8,065 nt of DNA from an uncultured Alphaproteobacteria bacterium (GCA_938003575.1 CALKYG010000193.1:1-8065), one strand, 5' to 3'; positions 1-7,557 are shown, numbered from the stretch's first letter. A program made the numbers and translations. The notes: generated by a model from the sequence alone, not told the origin.

Positions 1-31
1 CCGGAACTGTCCGGGCCTCGGGTGAAAAAGA

Positions 32-1015
32 ATGGCCGACTCCGATATTTTGAGAGAGTTCGAAGAAACCGCCGCCGGCTTTCTCGCGGCTCGCGAAAGC
101 CTTGGCCGGGTGATTTTCGGACAGGACGAAGTCATTGAACTGACGCTGGCGACGCTGGCCGCCGGCGGCCATGGCCTCCTCGTCGGCGCGCCCGGCCTCG
201 CAAAAACTCTCCTCGTCGCTTCAGTCGCCGGCCTGATGGGCCTCACAGAAAAGCGCGTCCAGTTCACGCCGGATCTGATGCCCGGGGACGTGCTCGGTTC
301 GGAAGTCCTCGAAGAGACGGATGGCGGCCGGCGCGAATTCAGGTTCATTCCAGGACCCATCTTCTGCCAACTGCTGATGGCGGATGAGATCAACCGGGCC
401 AGCCCGCGGACGCAATCCGCCTTGCTGCAGGCCATGCAGGAACTCCATGTGACCGTCGCCGGCGCGCGCCATGATCTGCCGTCCCCGTTCCACGTGCTCG
501 CAACGCAAAACCCGATCGAGCAGGAAGGCACCTATCCATTGCCTGAAGCGCAGCTCGACAGGTTTCTGATGCAGATAAACGTCGGCTACCCGGATGAAGC
601 GGCGGAACGGCAAATGCTCATATCCACGACGGGCGCCCAAAACGCGACGCTGGAACCGGCAATGCGGGCGGCCGACCTCATGCGCGCGCAGCGTCTTGTC
701 CGGCAGATGCCGATCTCGGAGCGAATTGTCGACGCCATTTTGGCGATCGTTCGCAGCGCGCGTCCGACAGAGAGTGCGTCCGCGCGCGTGAAAGAGCTTG
801 TCGGCTGGGGGCCTGGCCCGCGCGCAAGCCAGGCGCTTTCGCTTTCAGCTCGCGCGCGCGCTCTTATCGACGGCCGCAAGGCGCCGTCGCTTGAGGACAT
901 CCGCTTCCTGGCGAAGCCGGTTCTGCGCCACCGCATGGCGCTCAATTTCACGGCGCGCGCACAAGGGGTCGAAATCGACAGCTTTATCGACGAAATCGTC
1001 GACAGAGCGATTTGA
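32..1015 (+). CDS. MoxR-family AAA+ ATPase
   Basis: Cytosolic AAA+ ATPase of the MoxR family, 327 residues, normal for the family. Seen: Walker A GAPGLAKT at 52-59 (the MoxR form, Ala before Lys); Walker B LLMADE at 114-119 followed by INRA; sensor 1 region ATQNP at 157-161; PEAQLDRF at 171-178, which holds the likely arginine finger; sensor 2 motif GPRASQAL at 262-269. The C-terminal part from about 220 is the helical lid. All ATPase residues look intact, so it should hydrolyse ATP. Members of this family work as chaperone-like partners of von Willebrand A domain proteins, and the three downstream genes all carry vWA-like or related folds, so they are the likely partners (inference). ATG at 32 is the first start after an in-frame stop at 23-25; its ribosome site is weak. 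Only 31 bases lie upstream, so the promoter, or an upstream operon member, is outside the window. The stop lies 1 nt before the next start. Confidence 0.96.
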   Translation: MADSDILREFEETAAGFLAARESLGRVIFGQDEVIELTLATLAAGGHGLLVGAPGLAKTLLVASVAGLMGLTEKRVQFTPDLMPGDVLGSEVLEETDGGRREFRFIPGPIFCQLLMADEINRASPRTQSALLQAMQELHVTVAGARHDLPSPFHVLATQNPIEQEGTYPLPEAQLDRFLMQINVGYPDEAAERQMLISTTGAQNATLEPAMRAADLMRAQRLVRQMPISERIVDAILAIVRSARPTESASARVKELVGWGPGPRASQALSLSARARALIDGRKAPSLEDIRFLAKPVLRHRMALNFTARAQGVEIDSFIDEIVDRAI

Positions 1016-1016
1016 T

Positions 1017-1925
1017 ATGGCGCAATCACGAGAGTGGTCCGGCGGAAATCATGTCAGGCGCGAAGCCGAAGCGCTGGCGTCGGCGTTTCCGCCGTTGCTG
1101 CTTGAAGCCGAACGCATTGCGCAGAGCGTCGCCACCGGACTGCATGGTCGCCGGCGGGCTGGTCCCGGCGAGACTTTCTGGCAGCATCGCGCGTACGCCT
1201 TCGGCGATCCGGTATCGGCGATCGATTGGCGGCAATCGGCGCGCGCCGCGGATCGGCTTTATGTCCGCCAGAACGAATGGGACGCAGCAGCCGCGGTCTG
1301 GATCTGGCGCGACCCGTCGCTGTCCCTCGATTATGCGTCATCGCGCACGCTGCCGACAAAAAGGCGGCGCGCTGACGTGCTCGCCGTCGCTCTCGCTTCA
1401 CTTCTCGCTCAGGCCGGCGAGCGCATCGGCGTCATCTCTAAACGCGCGCGCGTTTTTCACGGGCGAAATGCGGCGGCGCGCTTTTTGGAGGCGCTTGGGG
1501 TCGATTTCTTTGACGAGTCGGCGTCGACGCCGCCGCCCTTTCCCGCAAGTTCGCATTCAAGCGTCGTCTTCATCAGCGATTTTTACGCCGATATTGACGC
1601 CGTCGCTGCTGAGGCGGCGCGCGCCGCATCGCTCGGCGCCAAAGGGCTTTTCGTTCAGATCGTCGATCCGTTCGAAGAAGAATTCCCATTTCGGGGCCGG
1701 ACCGAATTCGGCAATCCCGAGAGCCGGGACCGGATTATTTTCGGCGACGCAGGAGCGCTAAGGGACTCCTATCTGCGAGCGTTCGGCGCCCATCGCGATG
1801 CGTTGAGGGCGATTTGCAGCCGGTTCCGTTGGACGTTCGTCGCTCACCGAACGGATGCGCCGGCGAGCGCGGCCCTGCTTTCGATCTACGCGGCGTTGGG
1901 AGATGAGCGGAGACGCGGTTTTTGA
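1017..1925 (+). CDS. DUF58 domain-containing protein
   Basis: Soluble 302-residue DUF58 protein with no membrane segment visible. The family signature runs from about residue 44: GRRRAGPGETFWQHR, then YAFGDPVSAIDWRQSAR at 60-76 and RLYVRQNEWD at 80-89. After it comes a vWA-like fold with DPSLS at 99-103, which fits the DxSxS metal site, and a second acidic strand end VFISDF around Asp188. DUF58 proteins are almost always encoded beside a MoxR ATPase and are thought to be its direct partner; here the two are 1 nt apart (TGA, T, ATG). The reading frame stays open far upstream, to about 798, inside the ATPase gene, but the ATG at 1017 is chosen because the protein then starts just before the family domain and the genes do not overlap. 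Molecular function is unknown beyond this pairing. Confidence 0.94.
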   Translation: MAQSREWSGGNHVRREAEALASAFPPLLLEAERIAQSVATGLHGRRRAGPGETFWQHRAYAFGDPVSAIDWRQSARAADRLYVRQNEWDAAAAVWIWRDPSLSLDYASSRTLPTKRRRADVLAVALASLLAQAGERIGVISKRARVFHGRNAAARFLEALGVDFFDESASTPPPFPASSHSSVVFISDFYADIDAVAAEAARAASLGAKGLFVQIVDPFEEEFPFRGRTEFGNPESRDRIIFGDAGALRDSYLRAFGAHRDALRAICSRFRWTFVAHRTDAPASAALLSIYAALGDERRRGF

Positions 1926-1939
1926 CCGCCGACTTTTTT

Positions 1940-1944
1940 AAGGA
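1940..1944 (+). promoter_or_regulatory. Ribosome binding site for the BatA/DUF4159 gene
   Basis: AAGGA lies 11 nt before the ATG at 1956, in the 30-nt gap after the DUF58 stop. It is the clearest Shine-Dalgarno site in the operon and supports this ATG. The run of T at 1934-1939 just before it has no GC-rich hairpin and is not a terminator. Confidence 0.6.
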
Positions 1945-1955
1945 TTGAGCCGCCG

Positions 1956-4688
1956 ATGGGCGACTTGTCATTCGCATCGCCGGCCGTCCTGACAGCGCTT
2001 CTGGCGCTGCCCGCGATATGGCTCCTGTTGCGCGCGACGCCGCCGTCGCCGCAGCAAGTGACGTTTCCGGCATTTGAAATCCTGCGGCGTCTCGCCAGGA
2101 CGAGCCAAACGCCCGACAGGACCCCCTGGTGGCTGATACTGCTTCGCGTCGCCGTTGCCGGATTGGCGATCGTCGGCATTTCAGGACCCGTCATCAATGC
2201 GCCGTCGCCGCCCGCCGGTTCCGGACCGCTCGTCGTCGTCGTCGACAACACCTGGATCGCCGCGCCCGGCTGGCGGCTGCGACGCGACGCCATGCGCGCG
2301 CTCGCCAATCAGGCCGCGGCTGCGAACCGCGAGATATTTCTTGTCGCCACCGTTTCGGATGACCTGGCGCCGCCTCGGCCGATGACCGCAGAAGAGTTTC
2401 TGAACGAGGCGGCTGACCTGCAACCGCAACCTCTTCCGCCTGATTATCCCGCTGCGGCAAAGCGGTTATCGCCGCTCAAAGGCGTCGTGAAGGACGCAGA
2501 TATTTCCTGGCTCGCAGACGGCGTTCACCGTCCGGGCGCGAACGATCTCATGAGCTCGCTGCGCGCGCTCGGTTCGGTCCGGACGCATATCGACGCCCGG
2601 ACGCCCTTGATCATATTGCGTCCTCCTGTCCGAACGGACGGTGGGCTGACCTATCGGATTTCGAACCAGACCGAAGGCGCATGGCGAGGCGACATAGTGG
2701 CGATTTCGCGAGACGGGCGCGAGCTTGCGCGCGGCGGCGCAGTTCTCAACGAGGGCGACGCAGAAGCCGAAGTCACGCTCGATCTTCCGCTCGCTCTTCA
2801 AAACGATGTTGCGATGGCGCGGGTCGAGGGCGCCCCTTCCGCAGGCTCCGTGCAGCTCGTCGATGCGCGCGACCGGCGGGCCTTGATCGGCTTTCTGAAC
2901 AGCGGGGAAGCCAATATCGATCCGCTTCTGGCCGGTCAGCATTACGTAACGCAGGCGCTGCAACCATATGCGACGTTCACGACCGACACTCTTGAGGGCC
3001 TGATCGCCGCCGATGTCTCAGTCATTGTCCTTGATGACATCGGAACGATTAGGGCGAGCGACGCTGAAGAATTGTCGGCGTGGATCGAAAAAGGGGGCGT
3101 CGTCATTCGATTTGCAGGGCCGACGCTGGCGCGGGCGGCCGAGGAGTCGTCGCCGCTGCTCCTGCCCGTCGAACTGCGCGGCGGCGACCGCGCCTTCGGC
3201 GGCGCGCTGACCTGGGAAACGCCTCAGAGTCTGGGCGCGTTTCCTGAGAACGGGCCTTTCGCGGGACTCCTTCCGCCGCGTGACGTCTTTATACGCAAGC
3301 AGATCCTCGCCGAACCCGGCGGAGAGACCAGCGAACGCACCTGGGCGAGTCTCGGCGACGGCACGCCGCTCGTCACCGGACAAGCGATCGGCGCGGGCGC
3401 GCTCGTCCTCTTCCATGTCACTGCGACACCTGACTGGTCGGACCTTCCCTTGTCTTCGCTTTTTATCGACATGCTGCGCAAGCTCGCCTTCATGTCGGCG
3501 AGAGGCGCGCAGAAACTTGAGCAGGGCGAAGACTTGCGTGCGGCGCCCTATCGCGTGCTCGACGGCTATGGCGCGCTGCGCCAACCGGCGCGCGATCTTG
3601 CGCCGTCCACGCTGGAGGAGATTTCCAGCGGGCCGGAGTTCGGCCGCCCGCCCGGACTTTACGGATCGCCGGAGGCGCCCATTGCGCTCAACGTCGTCAA
3701 GGCGGACGACGAATTCCAGCGACTCGACATTGCAGGCGCAATAGAGGTTCCCTATTCTGCCGAGCCGCCCGTCAAGATCGCTCCGGCGCTGTTCATAGCC
3801 GCGCTCTTGTTGCTCATCGCTGACGGCCTGATCGCCTTGCGGATTGCGGGAAAATCGCCGTTTCTGATCGCCTTCGGCTTCAGCGTTGCGATGGCGGCGT
3901 TCGATCCTGTTTCAGCGCAGCCGCTCGACCGTCCGATTTCCGCAGCCGCCGAAGAAGCCGCGCTCAACATGCGCCTCGCCTACGTGAAGACGGGCGATCC
4001 GACGACCGACAGAATCTCGCTTTCAGGTTTGCAGGGTCTCACGCGCGAACTGTCGGCGCGAACTTCGGCGGAGCCGGCGCAGCCCGCGCCCGTCGACCCG
4101 GAAACGGACGACCTCTCCGTTTATCCGTTCCTTTATTGGCCGGTGACGCCAGGCGCCGCCGCGCCGTCTGAGCGCGCCCTGGCGAATATCGAAACGTTCA
4201 TGCGCTTCGGCGGCCTGATCGTCTTCGACACCCGCGACGACGAGCGCGCGATCGCCGGCGTCGACACGCCCGAAGGCGCCGCGCTGAAAGAAATACTTAA
4301 AGGCCTCGATCTGCCGCCACTCGAGCCGATCGGGGCCGAACACGTGCTCAACAAATCGTTTTACCTGCTTTCCGATTTGCCGGGGCGAACGGCGGCGCGG
4401 CCGGTTTGGGTCCAGTCGGGAGACGGCCCGAATGATTCCGTGACGCCCGTGATCATTGGCGGACGCGATTGGGCCGGCGCCTGGGCCAGCGACGAGACAG
4501 GCGAACCCTTGCTGCCGATCCGCGCGAGCGCCCGGCCCTGCGCCGCCCGTGAAGGCGCCGTCCCGCGAAATGCGCGCGAGTGCGCCTACAGGGCGGGCGT
4601 CAACATGGTCATGGTCGCGCTCACCGGCAATTACAAATCCGATCAGGTTCACACGCCTATCCTGCTCGAAAGGCTCGGGCGCAAATGA
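1956..4688 (+). CDS. BatA-like / DUF4159 fusion membrane protein
   Basis: Large 910-residue inner-membrane protein built from parts that occur separately elsewhere. The N-terminal 80 or so residues are an aerotolerance-regulator (BatA) N-terminal domain with helices at about 9-26 and 60-80. Next is a vWA-like segment whose metal site is degenerate (DNTW at 97-100 instead of DxSxS), then a glutamine-amidotransferase-like fold around 330-560 (strand VIVLDD near 355, then EKGGVVIRF) with no cysteine nucleophile. Two helices follow at about 609-628 and 635-649, the short loop between them carrying Arg629 and Lys633, which by the positive-inside rule is cytosolic. The C-terminal DUF4159 domain spans about 670-905, including the conserved-looking LTGNYKSDQVH near the end, and so lies in the periplasm. 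The only two cysteines, C862 and C876, are in this domain. The start is supported by AAGGA upstream and by the BatA domain beginning at residue 1. The stop overlaps the next gene by 4 nt. Function unknown; envelope role likely from context. Confidence 0.92.
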   Translation: MGDLSFASPAVLTALLALPAIWLLLRATPPSPQQVTFPAFEILRRLARTSQTPDRTPWWLILLRVAVAGLAIVGISGPVINAPSPPAGSGPLVVVVDNTWIAAPGWRLRRDAMRALANQAAAANREIFLVATVSDDLAPPRPMTAEEFLNEAADLQPQPLPPDYPAAAKRLSPLKGVVKDADISWLADGVHRPGANDLMSSLRALGSVRTHIDARTPLIILRPPVRTDGGLTYRISNQTEGAWRGDIVAISRDGRELARGGAVLNEGDAEAEVTLDLPLALQNDVAMARVEGAPSAGSVQLVDARDRRALIGFLNSGEANIDPLLAGQHYVTQALQPYATFTTDTLEGLIAADVSVIVLDDIGTIRASDAEELSAWIEKGGVVIRFAGPTLARAAEESSPLLLPVELRGGDRAFGGALTWETPQSLGAFPENGPFAGLLPPRDVFIRKQILAEPGGETSERTWASLGDGTPLVTGQAIGAGALVLFHVTATPDWSDLPLSSLFIDMLRKLAFMSARGAQKLEQGEDLRAAPYRVLDGYGALRQPARDLAPSTLEEISSGPEFGRPPGLYGSPEAPIALNVVKADDEFQRLDIAGAIEVPYSAEPPVKIAPALFIAALLLLIADGLIALRIAGKSPFLIAFGFSVAMAAFDPVSAQPLDRPISAAAEEAALNMRLAYVKTGDPTTDRISLSGLQGLTRELSARTSAEPAQPAPVDPETDDLSVYPFLYWPVTPGAAAPSERALANIETFMRFGGLIVFDTRDDERAIAGVDTPEGAALKEILKGLDLPPLEPIGAEHVLNKSFYLLSDLPGRTAARPVWVQSGDGPNDSVTPVIIGGRDWAGAWASDETGEPLLPIRASARPCAAREGAVPRNARECAYRAGVNMVMVALTGNYKSDQVHTPILLERLGRK

Positions 4689-6775
4689 ATGTCATCGTCA
4701 TCGCGCCGCTAATTCCGCTTCCGGCGATTGCAGCTATCGCCGTCCTTGCGGCGCTTGCCGCTCTCATCGCCGTCTGGCGAACGCCCGTAAGCGCCGTGTT
4801 GCGGATCGCTTCCGTCATCGCATTGCTCGGACTTCTCCTCAATCCGCAGATTCGGACGGCTGAAAAGACCCCGCTTGACGATCTGGCGGTCGTTATCAGC
4901 GACGAAAGCGGCAGCAACAAACTTGACGGACGGGGCGATGCGACGCGCGACGCGGCGAAGATGATTGAGGATTCCCTTCGTGAGCTCGGCGGCGTCGAAA
5001 TCATCCGAACCAGCGTCGGCGGCGATGAGGAATCCCGGCTTGGCGACGCGATAGCGGCGGCGGTCAGCGACAATCCAAGCGCGCGCCTGAGCGCCGTCTT
5101 TGTCATCACCGACGGACAGGCGACGGACAAGCTTGCGCCTCGCGGGCTCAATAACGGGGCGCCGATTCATCTGCTCACCACGGGGCGCCCCGGCGAATTC
5201 GACCGCAAGGTGACGATGACCAGATCACCCCGCTACGGCATCGTGAACGAGGGCGTCGAGATCAGTTTCCGCATCGACGATCTCGGTCTGGACGAAGCGC
5301 CGCTCACCGATCGGGGGCAAGCGGTCGTCATGCTGCGCGTCGACGGCGAGGAAGCGCTTCGCCAGCCGGTGCCGGTCGGCGTCGAGGCGTATTTCACGGC
5401 GCCCCTTCCGCATCCGGGGAAAACCGTGATTGAGCTTGAGGTCCAGCCGGTCGACGGCGAATTGACGGCGAAAAACAACATCGCTGTGTTGCAGATCTCC
5501 GCGATCCGCGACCGATTGCGCGTGCTCCTGATATCGGGCGAGCCGCACGCCGGCGAGCGGGTATGGCGCAATTTGCTGAAATCTGATCCGGCGATCGACC
5601 TCGTTCACTTTACAATTCTGCGCCCGCTTGAGAAAGCGCAAACTGATAATGCGCTGGAGAGCGAACTCGCGCTTATCGAATTTCCGCAAGACGAACTCTT
5701 CATAGAAAAATTGACGGAGTTTGATCTCGTCATTTTCGACAGATACACCTATCGCGGCGTTCTCAATTCTTATCACTTCGACAATCTTGCCCGTTATGTC
5801 GAAGGGGGCGGCGCTGTTCTCGTATCTTCAGGCCCTGAATTCAGCGGCTATCTAAGCCTTGCTGCGAGGCGCAATTTCGCCTTCATCCTTCCGGCAATGC
5901 CCGCCGGCGAGGCGGTCGAGCGCCCTTTCCGGGCGCAAATCAGCGAGATCGGGCGGCGCCACCCGGTGACTCGCGATCTTCCCGAAGAGCAATTCTGGGG
6001 CCGCTGGCTGCGGATCATGCCCGCCTCCAAACGCTCCGGCGATACGCTGATGACCGACGAGAGCGGATCTCCCCTGCTCATTCTCGATCGCGTCGGCGAC
6101 GGCCGCGTCGGCCTCATCCAATCGGACCATGTCTGGCTTTGGGCGCGCGGATTTGACGGCGGCGGACCGCACGCAGAACTTTTGCGACGAATCTCACACT
6201 GGCTGATGAAGGAGCCTGACCTCGAAGAAGAGCAGCTGACCCTGTCGGAGAACGGGGGCGCGCTAATCGTCGAACGGCGCACAATCCTGGAGGCTTCGCC
6301 GTCCGCCTCGATCACGCTGCCGGATGGAACCGTCCGAGAACTGGCCTTGACCATGACGGAACCCGGCCGGTTCGGCGCGCGGATCGACAATGCGCCGCGC
6401 GGCCTTTACCGGGCGGCCTCGGGCGACCTTTTCGCCGTCGGCGCGGTCGGGCTTGCAGCGCCGCCGGAATTTGAAAATGTCGTCGCGACGTCCGAGCGTC
6501 TTGCTCCCGCGGCGCAGGAAACAGGCGGCGGCGTGTTCCGATTGAGAGGTTCCGGCGCAGTTGATTTGCCGGAAATACGGAGAATTGACGCAAGTGCGCG
6601 CGAGCGCTCCGGCCCTGGATGGGCCGGACTTGTCAAACGGAGAGCGTTCCGCACCGATTCCGTCAGAGACCGGCCAGCCCTTTCACCATGGATTTGGCTC
6701 GCCATCCTCGCCTTTTCGCTCACAGGCGCCTGGCTGATCGAAGGCCGCGGCGGCCAGATCGCGGGCAAGTCCTAA
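4685..6775 (+). CDS. vWA / GATase-like membrane protein
   Basis: Inner-membrane protein of 696 residues, last gene of the MoxR operon. Helices at about 8-30 and 36-52 are followed by a vWA-like domain: VVISDESGS with an intact DxSxS metal site at 73-77 and VFVITDG with Asp143. A beta-rich linker (about 165-270) leads to a glutamine-amidotransferase-like domain from about 279 (RVLLISGEP) through GGGAVLVSSGPEFSG and later PLLILDRVGDGRVGLIQSD, ending near 540. A further region and a C-terminal helix at 668-685 close the protein. I see no cysteine anywhere, so the amidotransferase-like fold cannot use the usual thiol nucleophile and is probably a binding domain. The soluble middle is expected in the periplasm, as in the preceding protein. 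ATG 4685 is chosen over the longer open frame because it gives an ATGA overlap with the previous stop and starts directly at the membrane anchor. Often annotated only as a membrane or GATase-like protein; function unknown. Confidence 0.9.
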   Translation: MNVIVIAPLIPLPAIAAIAVLAALAALIAVWRTPVSAVLRIASVIALLGLLLNPQIRTAEKTPLDDLAVVISDESGSNKLDGRGDATRDAAKMIEDSLRELGGVEIIRTSVGGDEESRLGDAIAAAVSDNPSARLSAVFVITDGQATDKLAPRGLNNGAPIHLLTTGRPGEFDRKVTMTRSPRYGIVNEGVEISFRIDDLGLDEAPLTDRGQAVVMLRVDGEEALRQPVPVGVEAYFTAPLPHPGKTVIELEVQPVDGELTAKNNIAVLQISAIRDRLRVLLISGEPHAGERVWRNLLKSDPAIDLVHFTILRPLEKAQTDNALESELALIEFPQDELFIEKLTEFDLVIFDRYTYRGVLNSYHFDNLARYVEGGGAVLVSSGPEFSGYLSLAARRNFAFILPAMPAGEAVERPFRAQISEIGRRHPVTRDLPEEQFWGRWLRIMPASKRSGDTLMTDESGSPLLILDRVGDGRVGLIQSDHVWLWARGFDGGGPHAELLRRISHWLMKEPDLEEEQLTLSENGGALIVERRTILEASPSASITLPDGTVRELALTMTEPGRFGARIDNAPRGLYRAASGDLFAVGAVGLAAPPEFENVVATSERLAPAAQETGGGVFRLRGSGAVDLPEIRRIDASARERSGPGWAGLVKRRAFRTDSVRDRPALSPWIWLAILAFSLTGAWLIEGRGGQIAGKS

Positions 6776-6802
6776 CGGCCGGCCGCAAATTGCTCCCAAG
6801 CC

Positions 6803-6833
6803 TTAACGGCCCCTCAATTAACGCCCCTTAACC
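6803..6833 (+). promoter_or_regulatory. Candidate CtrA-like TTAA box cluster
   Basis: The 101-nt gap after the MoxR operon holds three TTAA boxes, TTAACG at 6803 and 6818 and TTAACC at 6828. The last two form TTAA-N6-TTAAC; the known CtrA site of alphaproteobacteria is TTAA-N7-TTAAC, so this is one base short of consensus. The cluster sits 44-74 nt before the start of the flagellin-like gene, where an activator or repressor site would be expected. No convincing -35/-10 pair could be read in the gap. The call is tentative. Confidence 0.25.
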
Positions 6834-6864
6834 TCGCTCATCGAATTGATCTCGACAGTTGCGT

Positions 6865-6869
6865 GAGGG
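6865..6869 (+). promoter_or_regulatory. Ribosome binding site deciding a GTG start
   Basis: GAGGG ends 7 nt before GTG at 6877, an ideal spacing. It favours this start over the in-frame TTG at 6859, which lies before the site and has no Shine-Dalgarno sequence of its own. No in-frame ATG exists near the beginning of this gene. Confidence 0.55.
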
Positions 6870-6876
6870 CTGGGTC

Positions 6877-7557
6877 GTGGCGTTTGCGTTGAAAAAAGAC
6901 GCGCCGGAAGACGGCGAAAAAAAACCAAGACGGAGCCCGCTCGCCGGACTGTTTGGGCTGTCAGGTCAGCAGCAGGAGGAGACAGACCTTCCTGCGATGG
7001 ATATCGCCGGCGGACTTGATCGCGCGCTGCGCCGCACCGCCGGCGCCGCCCCGCAGGGCAAAAAGCCAGCGGCCGGCGGCGGCAACAATATCCGGGAAGC
7101 GCTGACAGCCATTGAATCGGCGCTCTATACGATCGATCGGATTCGCGACATCATTGAACAAGCCTATGAAGTCGCCTTGTCTGCAAACGATAGCGAAGAG
7201 GCGGGCGCACGCGCGCTGCTTGCCGAAAGCTTCGACGATTTGCGCCTTTCCATCAACGCGACGGTCGAGGCCGCCGATGACCGCGCCGCCGTTCTCATCG
7301 GCAAGGTTCAGCGCCAGATCGACGTGCGGCTGGGCGGCAAGGCTCATTACTCGGTATCACCGTGCCGGCTCGACGTTTCCCCGAAAGGTCTCGGCATCAA
7401 TCCGCCGCGCGACGCTTTTTCAACGTTCGATGAAATAGCCGCCTCGCTCGAAGAGCTGGACGCGGCGCTGCAAAAAGCTGATCGCGCCGCGAACGCCTAT
7501 TGCCGCGACGCGCAGTTCCTCATCGGAAGATTGCAGGATCAGTCGGCCGCCGCTTAG
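6877..7557 (+). CDS. Flagellin-core-like helical protein, unnamed
   Basis: Protein of 226 residues that I do not recognise by name. Residues 1-70 are charged, Gly/Ala/Lys-rich and probably disordered, with no signal peptide. Residues 72-104 form a long amphipathic helix (AIESALYTIDRIRDIIEQA at 78-96), followed by a second helix at 109-135. The pair resembles the flagellin N-terminal D1 core, where a similar helix is followed by an acidic turn, then a helix ending before an NGxxLL-like turn (here AAVLIG, 137-142). After LDVSPKGLGI at 165-174 comes a third helix, IAASLEELDAALQKADRAA at 187-205, resembling the flagellin C-terminal D1 helix. The terminal D0 segments needed for filament assembly and export are missing, and two cysteines are present (C163, C209), unusual for flagellin. 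It may be a diverged flagellin-like structural or coiled-coil protein; the likeness is by eye only. It has its own upstream gap and is probably transcribed separately. That it is a real gene is much surer than its family. Confidence 0.8.
   Translation: MAFALKKDAPEDGEKKPRRSPLAGLFGLSGQQQEETDLPAMDIAGGLDRALRRTAGAAPQGKKPAAGGGNNIREALTAIESALYTIDRIRDIIEQAYEVALSANDSEEAGARALLAESFDDLRLSINATVEAADDRAAVLIGKVQRQIDVRLGGKAHYSVSPCRLDVSPKGLGINPPRDAFSTFDEIAASLEELDAALQKADRAANAYCRDAQFLIGRLQDQSAAA

Noticed and set aside
1..31. Possible tail of an upstream gene ending TGA at 23-25, in the same frame as the ATPase
   Set aside because: Only seven codons are visible, and the other frames are also open across most of the stretch. 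Nothing identifies a product.
798..1016. Longer N-terminus for the DUF58 protein, from an upstream in-frame start
   Set aside because: It would lie wholly inside the ATPase gene in another frame, has low-complexity Arg/Ala/Ser composition typical of out-of-frame reading, and adds nothing to the family domain.
3018..4652. Long minus-strand open frames opposite the BatA/DUF4159 gene (for example 3018-3584 and 4023-4652)
   Set aside because: Arg-rich translations without recognisable motifs, lying entirely opposite a well-supported gene; this is expected in GC-rich DNA.
4580..4684. Longer start for the vWA/GATase-like protein
   Set aside because: The added residues are the previous gene read out of frame; the ATGA overlap at 4685 and the immediate membrane helix fit better.
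6056..6070. Second DESGS motif (residues 458-462) in the vWA/GATase-like protein as another metal site
   Set aside because: It lies in the amidotransferase-like region, just before the strand PLLIL, not after a buried hydrophobic strand as in a vWA metal site; probably chance.
6776..6785. Palindrome CGGCCGGCCG right after the operon stop, as a terminator
   Set aside because: Ten bases with no loop and no following T run; not a usable intrinsic terminator.
6859..6876. TTG at 6859 as the start of the flagellin-like gene
   Set aside because: The GAGGG ribosome site lies downstream of it and is well spaced for GTG at 6877.
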